Shown here: piece after piece, positions 13,014-24,005 of the stretch
Layout: each line of letters begins with the position of its first letter
Numbering within the stretch: position 1 is the first letter of the stretch
Assembly (NCBI RefSeq): GCF_002775205.1
Contig: NC_036457.1
Coordinates: 11,198,996-11,262,995, forward strand
Length of the DNA: 64,000 bases
Direction of reading: 5' to 3'
From: Xiphophorus maculatus
Lineage: Eukaryota; Chordata; Actinopteri; Cyprinodontiformes; Poeciliidae
The notes under the pieces: generated by a model
What the model was told of the DNA's origin: nothing
Database searches by the model: none
The model's input: the letters and a program-made list of their open reading frames with translations, nothing else
Program-made: the position numbers and the translations under genes

Positions 13014-15020
13014 CGCGTGCACACTCAAAAGGTACTACAATGCTTCTACTCACACACACAGCGAGCCTATGGTATAAGCTAATGAAGTCACTGCTGCTTG
13101 AGGCGATCAAGCCTCCAGTAGTAAAAAGATCTAAAAACCTAACTTTTGTAGTTACAGCTACAAGAAAACATAAAAAAAAAAACAATCACAGAGAGGAAGG
13201 TATTTGTAGCTTGACAGATAATGTTGCAATCAAAATTTTATGTCAGTAGTTAAATCCCTTTGTTGCTTTTGTCTGTGCAACTGCAAAGCAATCAATAATT
13301 GACAAATAGCCTTTCCTGCTCAACTTTTCTGAATTGCATTGAAACATTACACTCTGAAAACTGTCTGAACAAATGTCTACAAGTCTACAAGACTTTGCCT
13401 CCACAATTTGTTTACTGCTATTAAATTTGTAAATAAATAACTTGAATTGGAATTTGCTATGCTAAATAAAAGTCTGTTCAACTGATTATTGGTCCATCTT
13501 TAAAACAAGGACTTTGCACAATACAGGAAAACGATCAAAATGTTGTGCTGTAACTTTTTTCTCTAAAATGCTCCTCAAAACTTTTGATCACTGGTGTTTA
13601 CATTCACATCTGGTCAGACTATTTATGGAAAAGAAGCACAACAGTTCTCTACAGTAACACAGCAAATCCCTCTGTTATAAATGAACACTAACACTAACGA
13701 TATAATTCCCAGTTATTCTGAGCTAAAAATCCTCTTAGTATTTAGTGCTAAAATGGTTTAAAACAAACTCAAGAACTTGCCAAAGAAGAATGGATCTAAG
13801 CAAGTTAGGTTTTTGCATGCAGGCCTTTACCATGCAGTGGAGCATTCCTAAAACGGAGGGTTTTTCTCATAAGTGAGGTGCTTCCCACCACTCTGCCAAA
13901 CACTCGTAAACAGCAAATGATCATAATCAGGCGTAACTCATAAAACTCAGCATGAATTGGACCTGAGTTCAGAGTGTAGATCATGTTGCTCAAGAAACAC
14001 TCAGACATTTGCTCGTAGTGTTAACATGCTGGCTGTATCAACACACACAGACCCTTGTAGTGGCACAGTGAGAGCTTCAGCTCTGTTACAAATCAAGTTT
14101 CCTCATTTATTATTTGTGACTGTTTCATAGCATTGCTTGACGGAAAGCCATGCTGACATTTGCCTTTTCTGTTTTGCAGGTTGAAGTCAAACATGTGTGC
14201 TTCAGAAGAAAAGATACAAAAAAAATACATTGGTGAAAAAGTGCCTTGGACAGTGAGAGGGAAGCTTAAATCTGACCGGCCTGTCTGACTTTAGGCACAG
14301 CGTTTTGCTTCACTCACGTCCCTTCTGCTGAGGTGAAAATTGCTGCCAATCACCACTTTGGCTGGGCCTCAATGGTTAGCTGTCATTACACAGAAGGATC
14401 GAGGCAAGGAAAACACAGAGCAGGTGAAGAGTGAAGAGAAGAGGAGCTGGCAAAGACAAGCAAAGTGGGGGCTTTTCTTCCACTGCACTGGATTTCTAAA
14501 GGATGTTGCTTAAACAAATAATAAGAAACAAGAATCACTTTCCTTTTGAGACATTTTGCCCTTGTTGCGTGTTTTAGGTTGACATTGACCCTTCTACTGC
14601 ACTATCACGATCTAAAAACAGAAGTTCTCGCTGACCCCCAGCTGGTGACAGAGTAGTCACCCACTTGTGCTCAGAATGAACTGTCATTAAATTATTGCAA
14701 GAACATTTTTCTGAAAGACCAAAAACACAAGTGGTGGCTTTAAGCCATAGCCAACCTGTGGATAGACTAACCCTGGGTACTGCGTGGTAAAGACCATGTT
14801 TATGTATTTTACTCGTCAAATGGCTTAGTGGTACATAAATCATAGGTCATGATCTGTCTGCCCAGGAGTGTAATGTATATACGGTAAACACAACCATAGG
14901 AAGAATCCACCATTAAAGAGCGTGGCTGGCCTTTAGCACAAAGGTGTTATATATGTAAAAGTGTATATCTATATATATTTAAAAATGAGATATATTTAAA
15001 TAAATTATGAGATTGTTACA
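13014..15020 (+). other. alkal2: alkal2 3' untranslated region, possibly with an intron
   Basis: After the TAG at 13011-13013 there is a donor-like AAAAG/GTACTA at 13031/13032. A strong acceptor (TTCTGTTTTGCAG) ends at 14179. Polyadenylation signals occur near 13460 (AATAAA) and at 14999-15004 (AATAAA followed by GT-rich sequence). Either the 3' UTR is continuous, or a terminal non-coding exon of about 14180-15020 exists. Confidence 0.4.
14999..15004 (+). promoter_or_regulatory. alkal2: candidate alkal2 polyadenylation signal
   Basis: AATAAA is followed about 20-40 bases later by TTTGTCTTTGTTGTCC, a plausible GU-rich downstream element. Confidence 0.45.
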
Positions 15021-15389
15021 AAATAATTTGTCTTTGTTGTCCTGCGCTGTATTTCCTCTCGCGTTCCCATCTTAAAATGAGGAATGCTGCCTGAGTGAGC
15101 GCATGACTGGACTGAGCCCTAGGACAGCTGATCCAGTGAAATTCCCAAGTACTGTTTCAGACGGAGATGCTAAAGAAGTTCAAACTCAAATGAGAGCTGT
15201 GGATTTTTTCTTTCTTTCTTGTTTCGTTTGAAATAGTGTTGCAAAATCAGTTTTATGTGATCACTTTCCAGGTTGAGAGTGAGGATATTTTTCCATGTTT
15301 TATTGCATTGACACTGTAAAACAACAGATTTCTGTAAAGGGTTGCTAACTTACTCACTGAGTACCCTTTATATGCAGTGGTTTGAAAAA

Positions 15390-15560
15390 CTAAGTACACC
15401 AATTATCATTATTCTTGTTAGCAGTAGTAGTAATATGTTTTGCTGTGAAAGACCAACACAAAGTATCAAATACTTCAGAAGTGTTGGGAGAATGATAAAA
15501 TAAATTTAAATCTGAATGGCGTGGCATGGATTTGTATTCTGCCCCCTTACTTTGAAAGCC
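15390..15560 (-). repeat. end fragment of a Tc1-like transposon
   Basis: It contains GAAAGACCAACACAAAGTA and GGATTTGTATTCTGCCCCCTT. Both resemble subterminal sequence of an abundant fish Tc1 family (GATAGACCAACACAAAGT and GCATTTGTATTCAGCCCCCT, recalled). No transposase is attached. Confidence 0.5.
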
Positions 15561-16064
15561 CTACATAAAATTCCCTGCAAGAGGGAGAATATTCATTACG
15601 TGATACTTGAAATACTAATTTGTTTTTGTTGAATTAGACCTCAACAACCTGTAGTGGCACCTGTAATTTTTGTTGATGCCAACAAAAATCTGAAACGTAA
15701 GAACACTGTGGCAGTTAAGTCATCTTTTGTTAAATGTTGTAATGTTTTCTAAAGTTTGACTCAACATGTTCTCATTTAATACTTTCTTAAAGACCATCTT
15801 TAATAATGAAACATGTTTTAGTGGGTATAATATTGATTCTAGTAAGTATATTTTATTTCATTTTATAAAGAAAGAAAATAAAGTTGCATTTGGCTTCACA
15901 ACAGTGGTGGAAGAAATAATAATTAAATCACATCCCAAAGACAAAACTACCACATACCCTCCAAACTAATTATTTAGACTTAAACTTATTTGAAGATCCT
16001 GACAAAACAGCCAACTGGCTTTTGGCAAGACTTTAGGTATTCGATTTATGATTGATTTGATATA

Positions 16065-16262
16065 TTTGGGGGTATTCACACACATCCATACTAGCAGACA
16101 GCCATGGTGGAGCAGACTGACAGAGGCAAAGTTGCCATTCACAGGTGCCACCAGTACCTCTGGCCACAATCAGCAAGCAAGGCATCTTGCCCAAAGACAT
16201 GATAGAGAGGACGGTATCGAACCAGCAACCCACAGATTGAGAGAAACTCATATCACCCATGT
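16065..16262 (-). repeat. degraded tRNA-derived SINE
   Basis: Read on the minus strand, GGTTCGATACC (plus-strand 16213-16223) is an RNA polymerase III B-box. It is followed by GGGCAAGATGCCTTGC and a CCAGAGGTACTGGTGGCACC-type body typical of a common fish SINE. No A-box or target duplication was clear, so the copy is old. Confidence 0.55.
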
Positions 16263-17357
16263 GTATTCTTTCACTTACACTGAAGTGTGTGGTTGTAAAG
16301 TGACAAAATATTTTAAAAAGTTTCAAGGGTGAGATAAAGACTGCAAAAACCAGACATTTTATGCCCTTAAATGTTGGTTGAGCCTACAGATGTTCTGCAG
16401 TAGAAATGATGGCACAGGGATGGAAATGTTTTCCATGCTAACACAATCATCTAACATGCTGTCAACAGTTGTCAGAGAAAAAAATCTTTTAAACAAAGTT
16501 ATATCCTTTGTGAAATGGAAACATAAGCACCTGTGGCAGTTTTAGGCTCATTTTGATGAGGTGTTCTTGATGTTAATTCATTTCCTCCAACAGCTTTTGG
16601 ATGGAGTCTGCTGTTTTTTACAACACCTGGCTGGTGCAGCATAAGGTTATTTGGCTCCCCTTGAACTAGTATGCTGTATGTATCAGTCTCGAGGGTGTCC
16701 ACCATTTTTTAGAAATGCCTTGATTTTTTTTTCCCACACTGATTGGGAATTGTGCTAGTGTCAAAATTAGCATAAAAAAAGAATTTGATTAGAAAGTAAA
16801 TTTTACATTTGATCTTCAAGATGAACAGGACATTGACTCTAATATGTATAATTTGACAGATGCATGAACATCTCAGGTATTTCTGGTTCTAAATTTTTCA
16901 ATGGATGGAGACTGTCCAGGAAGCAGCTGGTTCATCTTTCCTTCAACCCCACGCCCGTATGATTTACATCTGTTTCCCCATCTCCACCTGTGATGAAATC
17001 ATAAGTTTACCATGAGGAGGCTGATAGGTCATTTGTGTCGGTAGTGGGAAGATACAGCTTGTGGGAGTAACACCAACCCTGACGGATAAGCAGTGACTGA
17101 CAAAAAACTGAATAATTTCATGACAGTTAATGACAATGATTAATTTTCTTCTTTTTTTTTTGTAATTCAAATTTTTTATTGATTTTCTGAAAATTATCTC
17201 ACATAAAACACAAATACAGAACAAAAAAAAAAGGCTGGTGCACCACCCCCCGTCCCCCAATACCCAGGGTACAGTCATATATTATATGTATATTACAGTG
17301 TCAATTCAAAAACATTCAGTAGTTGAGAGAAAGGTAAATGTCTGGGAAAATCAGACT

Positions 17358-20168
17358 TCATCCAGATACATTACTCGAAGCCATAGTTCTTTTCAATGAG
17401 TCCCAAAAGCTATCCCATTCCATGTCCCTGTTCCCATCCATGTTGTTGAGCATGACTTCATAAGAAGCTGTATCCGTCATTGATTTAATCCACTCATTTA
17501 GCTCGGGAGACTTTGTGGTCTTCCAATGTCTTAAGATGATCCTGCAGGCTGTCACCAGACCGACCATCACAACTGCAAAAGCTCCTTTTGGGGTGTTTGG
17601 CATTTGAGATCGGTCTCCCAGTAAACACAGTTCTGGAGTATGAGAGATCTCTGAGCCAAGCCATGCACTCAGAGCCTCCAAGATTTTAATCCAAAATGGT
17701 GAGACCAGAGAGCAGTCCCAAAAACAATGCAAATATGTGCCCACTTCTTTCTTACATTTCCAACACCTATTGTTTGACATTATTTTCATTCTATGTAACC
17801 TCGTAGGTGTATGATAATATCTATGTAGCACCTTATCCTGTATAAATTTGCTTCTGGCCTCTTTCACATATTTGCCACTCTCTGACATTACCCTCAACCA
17901 TCCTTCTTTTGTATACTCTTTTCTCAAATCTTTTTGCCATAGGAGTTTAATATTTGACGATTCACCACTCAGATTACAACTTAGCAGCTTATAAAATTGA
18001 GAGGCAGTGTGTCGTTCACGTGGCATCTTAATATAATTCAATATATCATTTTCTACAATCTTTTTAAATTTTGAGGTAACACAATGTCTCATCTGTAGAT
18101 ATTTCCAAAAATTTGCTTTACCTTCCAAATTAAACGTGTGAGTAAGTTCATTGAAGGACATGAATTGTCCATCTTTGTACAAATCACCAATGACGCATAT
18201 GCCACGTGAATGCCACTGCCTCCAAAACACAGGTGTTTTACCAATACATATCTCAGGATTATTCCAGAGAGATGCATACTGCTCTACCTGATGTGGGAGC
18301 TTTAACAGTTTGTGTACCTTTGACCAAACTTTACAAGAATGAACATAAACTGGGTTTGTTGTGTCGATCTTTTGAGATAATTTGTGTTTAGGGTCAAACG
18401 GCAAACATATATCCCTTTCAATATGTAACCATTCCTGCCCATTCTCACCTTCCCAATATTTAACTAATTTTGCCATTTCAAATGACAAGCAATAGAGCTT
18501 AAGATCTGGAAGTTCTAGGCCGCCCTTTTCCTTAGGAGCATTTTCTAATTTTATTCTCGCTCTTTTACCTTCCCACAAAAAATGTTTAATTAAATTTTCA
18601 TACCTTTTAAAAATATCAAGTGGAATTGTAATAGGAAGCATCATAAGCAGATAATTAAACTGAGGGGCGGTAATCATTTTTATAACATTAATCTTGCCCC
18701 ATAATGTTAGTTTTATCTTCCCCCACTTTTCAAAATTTGTTTTAATTTTTGAGAGCACCGGATCAAAATTTAGTGAAGGTAACGCTTCCAACTCCCTACT
18801 GAGCCTAATCCCAAGATACTTCATACCTTCAGGTACCCATTTGAATTTAAAATCTTTAACCATGTGTGAATTGCATAAAGAGGATAATGGCATGACTTCA
18901 GATTTAGCCCAATTTATTGAGTACCCTGAAACCGTCGAATACATCTGCATAGTGTCCATCAGGTGCGGCAAAGATGTAAGCGGATGTGTTATAAGTGATA
19001 AAATATCGTCTGCATATAAAAGCAGTTTGTGTTCTTGTTGTCCCCATAATATTCCTTCGATGTCCTTATTTATCCTAATGCTCACTGCTAAAGTTTCAAT
19101 AAACATGATGAATAATAATGGACTGAGAGAACAACCCTGACGGGTGCCTCGTGATAAGTTAAAAAAGGATGAAATGGTGCCATTGGTTATGACAGCAGCC
19201 TTTGGTTCTTTATACAATATTTTGACCCATTTAATAAAAGAGGGTCCAAATCCAGAATTTGAGAGAGCCGAAAAAAGAAAGCTCCATTCCACTTTATCAA
19301 ACGCCTTCTCCGCATCTAAGGAGATAGCAACGACTGGCTCCTCCTTTGACTGACTCAACCACATCAGATGTAACAATTTTCTAATGTTATCAGAGGAGGA
19401 GCGGGTTTTCATAAAGCCTGTCTGATTCTGATGAATAATACTAGGAAGGACTTGTTGTAAGCGCACAGCCAGCGCCTTGGTTAATATTTTACAGTCTACA
19501 TTCAATAAGCTAATTGGCCTATAATTTGCCGGGTCCGTGCTATCCATATCCTTTTTTGGAATCAAGGATATCAGAGCTTCATTAAAAGTAGGAGGCAGCT
19601 GTCCTCTCTCAAAGATCTCTTGATAGACCTTTTGTAACACTGGAGCAAGAATATCTATATACTCCTTGTAGTATTCTGATGGAATACCATCATACCCGGG
19701 GGATTTCCCCACCTTCATCGCTGAGATTGCCTTCCTAATCTCCTCTTCAGTAATTGGTGCTTCCAACCACTCTACATGCTCCTGAGATAGCCTTGGTAGC
19801 TTGAGTTTGGAGAGAAAAGCATCACTTTCTCTTTGGTTTGTCTCGTTAAACACTGAAGATGTATACAATGTTTCATAATATTGTTTGAAGCCATTGTTTA
19901 TGTCTTTTGGTAAGGTTACTAAAGTATCTCCTTGTTTAATGGCAGGGATTGTGTTCAAAAAATCCTCTTTTTTAACTTGTCTTGCTAATAATTTGCCCGT
20001 TTTCTCCCCTCCCTCATAAAATGAAGTTTTTAACCTGAATAGAGAATATTCCACTTTTTTGTTATAAATTTCATTTAACTGAAACTTAAGCCCACAAATA
20101 TCTCGATAAAGTAAATCATCATAACACCTAGCCAAATTGCTTTCTTTAAGTTTGATTTCTCTTTCCAA
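17358..20168 (-). pseudogene. L1 ORF2 reverse transcriptase part, separated by frameshift
   Basis: The 936-codon open frame holds the reverse transcriptase and C-terminal domain of L1 ORF2p, which copies element RNA at a nicked chromosomal site. RT motif A (DAEKAFD, about residue 285), motif B (GTRQGCSLSPLLF, about 341) and motif C (YADD, about 385) are intact. Near residue 800 is a C-x2-C-x8-H-x4-C knuckle within RCWKCKKEVGTYLHCFWDC, as in mammalian L1 ORF2p. The frame continues upstream without a stop to the T-run near 20295, where it falls out of frame with the endonuclease part. It ends at a stop and a 200-base 3' UTR before the A-tail. The frame has no internal stop over 2.8 kb, so the copy is young or the shift is a sequencing artefact. 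Confidence 0.92.
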
Positions 20169-20292
20169 TTTACGAATTTTACATAGACTCTCTTTTTTCT
20201 TCCATGAAGTGTATGCTATAAGTTTACCTCTCAGAAATGCCTTAGAGGCCTCCCATGCAGATTGAACATGCTCTGTACTGCCAATATTTATT

Positions 20293-21115
20293 TCAAAAAA
20301 AGTATCTCAGGTCCTGCCCCAACTGTTCTTTAAAAAGTTTGTCCTGTAAAATCGAGACATTCATTCTCCATCTTGAACCTCTTATATTCCCCAGTCCTAA
20401 TCTTATGCATAATTCCGTAGATGCATGGTCAGTGAGTGCAATAGTTTTAATATCACGACTCCGCACATTATTTACTATGAGTTTTGAAACCAAAAACAGA
20501 TCGATCCTAGAATAGGATTTGTGACAATGAGAATAAAATGTGTACTCTCTTTTAGACGGATTGATTAACCTCCAAACATCTACTAGACCCAAATCTTCCT
20601 TTAACATATGGACTGCATCTCTTCCTTTAGAGCTAAGTGAACCTTTTGGTGCGCTTTTATCAAGTATAGGATCCATAACTTCATTAAGGTCCCCTGCTAA
20701 TATTATTTGTCCTTCCATATCCCCCAATATACTATTTATTTTGTGGAAAAAATTAGGGTCCTCCTTATTGGGCGCGTATATGTTGCAGAGTATGACCTTT
20801 ACCCCTTCCAGCATTGCTTCGACGCAAACTATTCTTCCCTCTGTATCCTTAGCTTGTTTTATCAATGAAAACTGAATATTTTTCTTAATAAGGATAATTA
20901 CTCCATTGCGAGCACTCGAGTGAGAGCTATGAAAAATATGTCCTACCCAACCCATCTTAAACTTGGACTCTTCCCCCTCATTTAGGTGACTTTCTTGGAG
21001 AAATATTATATCGGTTTGATTCGTCTTTAAATACGCCAATATTTTTGCGCCTTTTGGCTGGATTTCTGCATCCATTAATATTCCAAGATGTGAATTTTAT
21101 ATACTTCCCAGTCAT
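20293..21115 (-). pseudogene. L1 ORF2 endonuclease part, with two frameshifts
   Basis: This is the apurinic/apyrimidinic-like endonuclease that nicks target DNA for L1 insertion. Visible motifs are IIFLQESHL (catalytic Glu), ILAGDLNEV (Asp/Asn pair), YSRIDLFLVS, and the C-terminal LTDHAS, the equivalent of the SDH triad. The natural start is probably the ATG at 21115, giving MTGKYIKFTSWNING. The frame slips a few bases later, near 21075, before MDAEIQPKG. The frame ends at a run of seven T (minus strand) near 20295, one base out from the RT frame. The first shift looks like a short deletion and the second like a one-base homopolymer change. Confidence 0.88.
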
Positions 21116-21300
21116 TGCAGATTATAGATTGATACACGTTTTAAACCTGTAACAAAACACTCTGAACTGATATATCTATACCCCGGTCCCCTGATCCCCA
21201 ACCTACTCTGTGAGTGCACCCAGCCAAAATGAAAACAATTTACATGGGCAATAAACATTCCCGTCATGTAAACGGATAGAAACAACATAAAAAAACAAAC

Positions 21301-21656
21301 TTAACCCTCTATGGCATGGCGTTGCCCTCAGGCAACAAACCACATAGCTGTACCTCACATTGCTCCTTTATTTTATTTTTTGGGGGGCATGATTTTTGAC
21401 ATATTTTTGTCCAAAAAATAGTTCTTTTATGAATATAGTTTTTGTTTGATTTGTATTTCATTTCTCATAATCAGTGTAGACAATCTTGGTGTTCTAGACC
21501 AATGTTACCCTGAGGCAACAAACCCAAATCTGGTTCCAGGAGGTGTCAGAGTCCGATTTTATGATTGACATGTAATTAGGGACCACCAAGCTCCCAAAGA
21601 ATGCAGGAAAATATTTCTTCCCCACAAAAATAAAAAGTCATGCCATAGAGGGTTAA
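21301..21656. mobile_element. piggyBac-like MITE inserted in the LINE
   Basis: The element has perfect 18-base inverted ends including TTAA: TTAACCCTCTATGGCATG at 21301-21318 and its reverse complement at 21639-21656. A TTAA target duplication plus CCCT-type ends is the hallmark of the piggyBac superfamily. It carries two internal copies of a short palindrome, GTTGCCCTCAGGCAAC at 21321-21336 and GTTACCCTGAGGCAAC at 21504-21519, each followed by AAACC. There is no coding capacity. It lies between ORF1 and ORF2 of the LINE, so it arrived after the LINE did or was carried with it. Confidence 0.88.
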
Positions 21657-21833
21657 AACCTACTCTATTGCTGCTGTCTACCGCAGCTGAAAAAAGAAAA
21701 AGAAAGAATAACTAAGAGAAAAAACCTTATCAGGTCCGTGGACTCTGCTTCTCTCTGTTCATGATGACAGGTGGCGAGGTCCGCCTCCCAACAGTCAGAC
21801 ACAACATCTTCTATGGGGCTCCTAGGAATTACA

Positions 21834-22745
21834 TCAATCAGTTGAATTTGGGGTGTCCTCCCCCTGCTCGTTCTCCTCCCGGCTCTCCTCATTGAAAAAC
21901 TTCTCTGCTGCTTTCGCCGAGCTGAAACTTATGTTTCTGCCCTTCCACCTCACGCACAGCGTGGCTGGAAACGCCAGGGTGTATTTAGCGTTGCGCTCTT
22001 GCAACTTCTTTTTCACTGCGGTGAAAGCCTTCCTCTTCTCCGCCAGTTCTTTAGACATATCTGGAAACACTGATAGCCTGCACCCTTGCCACTCAAACCC
22101 GCGCTTCTCCTTAGCTGCCATAATCACTTTATCCCTCGCTGATTGCCTCAGGAATCGAATAAGAACCGGTCTCGGGGCTCGATTCGGGTCGGGTAACGGT
22201 GCGAAGACCCGGTGGGCTCGTTCAATCTCGAACTCGGCGTCATCGCGAACTCCAAGACCCTCGATTAACATCTTCCGAACACAGCTCAAAAGTGTCCCAT
22301 CCGTACCGATAGTCTCTTTCAACCCAATAACTCTCACATTATTCCTCTTACTGTGATTTTCGAGAACTTGCATGCGGTCCAGCATGGCTTCCATTAGCTT
22401 GCTTCTCTCACCAACTGCGGTGTGCAGCCGCTCCGAAGTGTCCTCCAAGCGGGAGATGCGTGTTTCAGCCTCCGTTAGCCTTTCTTGCATTGCAGCCACC
22501 GCTGCATTCAGTTCCGACGTCGTCTGCTTTATTGTGGAGACATCAGCAGCTACGCTTTGTAGCATGTTACTCATTTTAACCACTTCCGAGAACAAATTCG
22601 TTATATTAGGAGGAGGAGGTGTTTCCCCCTGTTCTTCCTCATGTGAAGGGCTGTGACGGGTCGACATGCGGCCTATACTCTTTGAGTGTTTCGTTGCGGC
22701 CATTGCAGGATTAAAGTACTTTTTTCCCCCAAAAGAAGTCCACAA
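21834..22745 (-). CDS. L1 ORF1 protein (RNA-binding, coiled-coil)
   Basis: L1 ORF1p trimerises through a coiled coil, binds element RNA and acts as a nucleic-acid chaperone. This 303-codon frame is intact. A low-complexity N-terminus (about residues 1-50) is followed by a coiled coil at about 55-130 (MQERLTEAETRISRLEDTSE). An RRM-like domain starts with NNVRVIGLKE and contains EIERAHRVFAPLP and PRPVLIRFLRQSARDKVI. The C-terminal domain ends with ISFSSAKAAEKFFNEE. The first ATG at 22745 gives an odd MWTSFGGKK leader; the second, at about 22703 (MAATKHSKS), is the more likely start. It is retroelement DNA rather than a host gene. Confidence 0.9.
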   Translation of the reverse strand: MWTSFGGKKYFNPAMAATKHSKSIGRMSTRHSPSHEEEQGETPPPPNITNLFSEVVKMSNMLQSVAADVSTIKQTTSELNAAVAAMQERLTEAETRISRLEDTSERLHTAVGERSKLMEAMLDRMQVLENHSKRNNVRVIGLKETIGTDGTLLSCVRKMLIEGLGVRDDAEFEIERAHRVFAPLPDPNRAPRPVLIRFLRQSARDKVIMAAKEKRGFEWQGCRLSVFPDMSKELAEKRKAFTAVKKKLQERNAKYTLAFPATLCVRWKGRNISFSSAKAAEKFFNEESREENEQGEDTPNSTD

Positions 22746-22847
22746 GCCTATACTGCTCCCTCACTTGCTGAGAACGGTATCAAATAAGAGCCCCTTACTA
22801 CAGTATCGTCGCTAATTACATGTCGGGAAACGGAAAGCCGTTAGCCA

Positions 22848-22860
22848 GCTGCCATCTTGT
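22848..22860 (-). promoter_or_regulatory. YY1-like site at the LINE 5' end
   Basis: Minus-strand ACAAGATGGCAGC matches the YY1 core AAGATGGC. In human L1 a YY1 site at the very start of the 5' UTR directs accurate transcription initiation. The same arrangement here marks this as the true 5' end of the element. Confidence 0.5.
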
Positions 22861-23262
22861 TCGCCTGCCCACGTGACTTTAATATTTAAGAAATTTCAAA
22901 AACCTAGCTTGGATTATAGGAGCATAATACAAGACAAAAAAATGTAGCCGTAATTACATATATGGACAATATGGCCCACATCCCAGGGCACTACAATCTA
23001 AATATAGCCACTTGCAAAACAGAATATCAAAGATTTGCTTGCCAAACCCCATTCTTAACTGTAGGGTTTTAGGTGATGATATCCTACCATTTGCAATACC
23101 ATTAACTCTTCTGCAAGAAGGCTTTCCACAAGGTTTAGAAATGGCTTTATGGGAATTTTGTTTACCATTATTCCAGAATATCATTTGGAAGGTCAGACAC
23201 TAATGTTGGACAAGAAGATCTACCTCACAGCCATTGCTCTACTTCATCTCAAAGGTCTCATC

Positions 23263-24005
23263 TACGGTGGCCGACAGGTGCAAATGCGCAGCAAAAGAGA
23301 AAACATGCAAACAAACAAAAAACACGCGCACAAATTAAATGCGGCAAGCAAAAAGCGAATAAAATGCAGCAAACAAAAAGAGAGACGCAAACAAAAAAGA
23401 AGACACCCCCGAATGAAATGCAGCAAACAAAAAGTGTTGAAAACAGAAGTGCTCCAGACCACTAGGGGGAGTCAAAGAAAATAGTATTCATTTCTATGGG
23501 ACCAGATGCAAGATTCAGAGAAAGAAATTTGAAAGAAAGTAAAGGTACGTATTACTATATTTCTTTTCAGATACGCCGTCTTTTATAATATTATAGAATA
23601 ACAGAATAATTTATGGGTAGCGTGATAGACTTTGTGTCAGTCATACCGTTCTGGGCTCGGTCTCGTAGATGCTTGCCCGAATTAGCAAAAATACTATTTT
23701 CTTTGACTCCCCCTAGTGGTCTGGAGCACTTCCGTTTTCAACACTTTTTGTTTGCTGCATTTCATTCGGGGGTGTCTTCTGTTTTGTTTGCATCTCTCTT
23801 TTTGTTTGCTGCATTTCATTCGGGGGTGTCTTCTGTTTTGTTTGCGTCTCTCTTTTTGTTTGCTGCATTTCATTCGGGGGTGTCTTCTTTTTTGTTTGCT
23901 GCATTTTATTTGCTTTTTGCTTGCCGCATTTAATTTGTGCGCGTGTTTTTTGTTTTGTTTGCATGTTTCTCTTTTGCTGCGCATTTGCACCTGTCGGCCA
24001 CCGTA
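23263..24005. mobile_element. foldback (long inverted repeat) element, 743 bp
   Basis: The left arm at 23263-23488 is the inverted copy of the right arm at 23689-24005, separated by about 200 bases of unique sequence. Outer ends are TACGGTGGCCGACAGGTGC and its reverse complement. Directly outside is a 6-bp direct repeat, CTCATC, at 23257-23262 and 24006-24011. The right arm is longer because a 54-bp unit (starts 23744, 23798, 23852) is present three times, against about once in the left arm. No transposase is present. Long open frames on both strands inside it come from the 54-bp repeat being a multiple of three and are not genes. Confidence 0.88.
23744..23905 (+). repeat. 54-bp tandem repeat, three copies
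   Basis: Each unit contains CTTTTTGTTTGCTGCATTTC followed by ATTCGGGGGTGTCTTCT. Units start at 23744, 23798 and 23852. They differ by one or two bases, such as CATCTC versus CGTCTC, so the expansion is recent relative to the host Tc1 copy. Confidence 0.9.

Larger units (their letters stand above)
17153..22870 (-). mobile_element. near full-length L1-type LINE retrotransposon
   Basis: Read on the minus strand, the element begins near 22870 with a YY1-like CAAGATGGC. ORF1 follows (22745-21834), then a spacer with a nested MITE, a broken ORF2 (about 21115-17358) and an A-rich tail seen as the T-run at 17153-17161. Total length is about 5.7 kb including the 356-bp MITE. ORF1 has the L1 ORF1p layout and ORF2 has AP endonuclease, reverse transcriptase and the C-terminal Cys/His knuckle, which places it in the L1 clade. 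No convincing target-site duplication was found. Two frameshifts in ORF2 make it non-autonomous as read. Confidence 0.9.

Noticed and set aside
16499-16705. Minus-strand frame with TDTYSILVQG
   Set aside because: No domain and no exon context; short enough to be chance.
18694-19140. 148-codon plus-strand frame within the LINE
   Set aside because: It is the antisense shadow of the reverse transcriptase frame.
21853-22356. 167-codon plus-strand frame opposite LINE ORF1
   Set aside because: Antisense shadow of ORF1 with no independent features.
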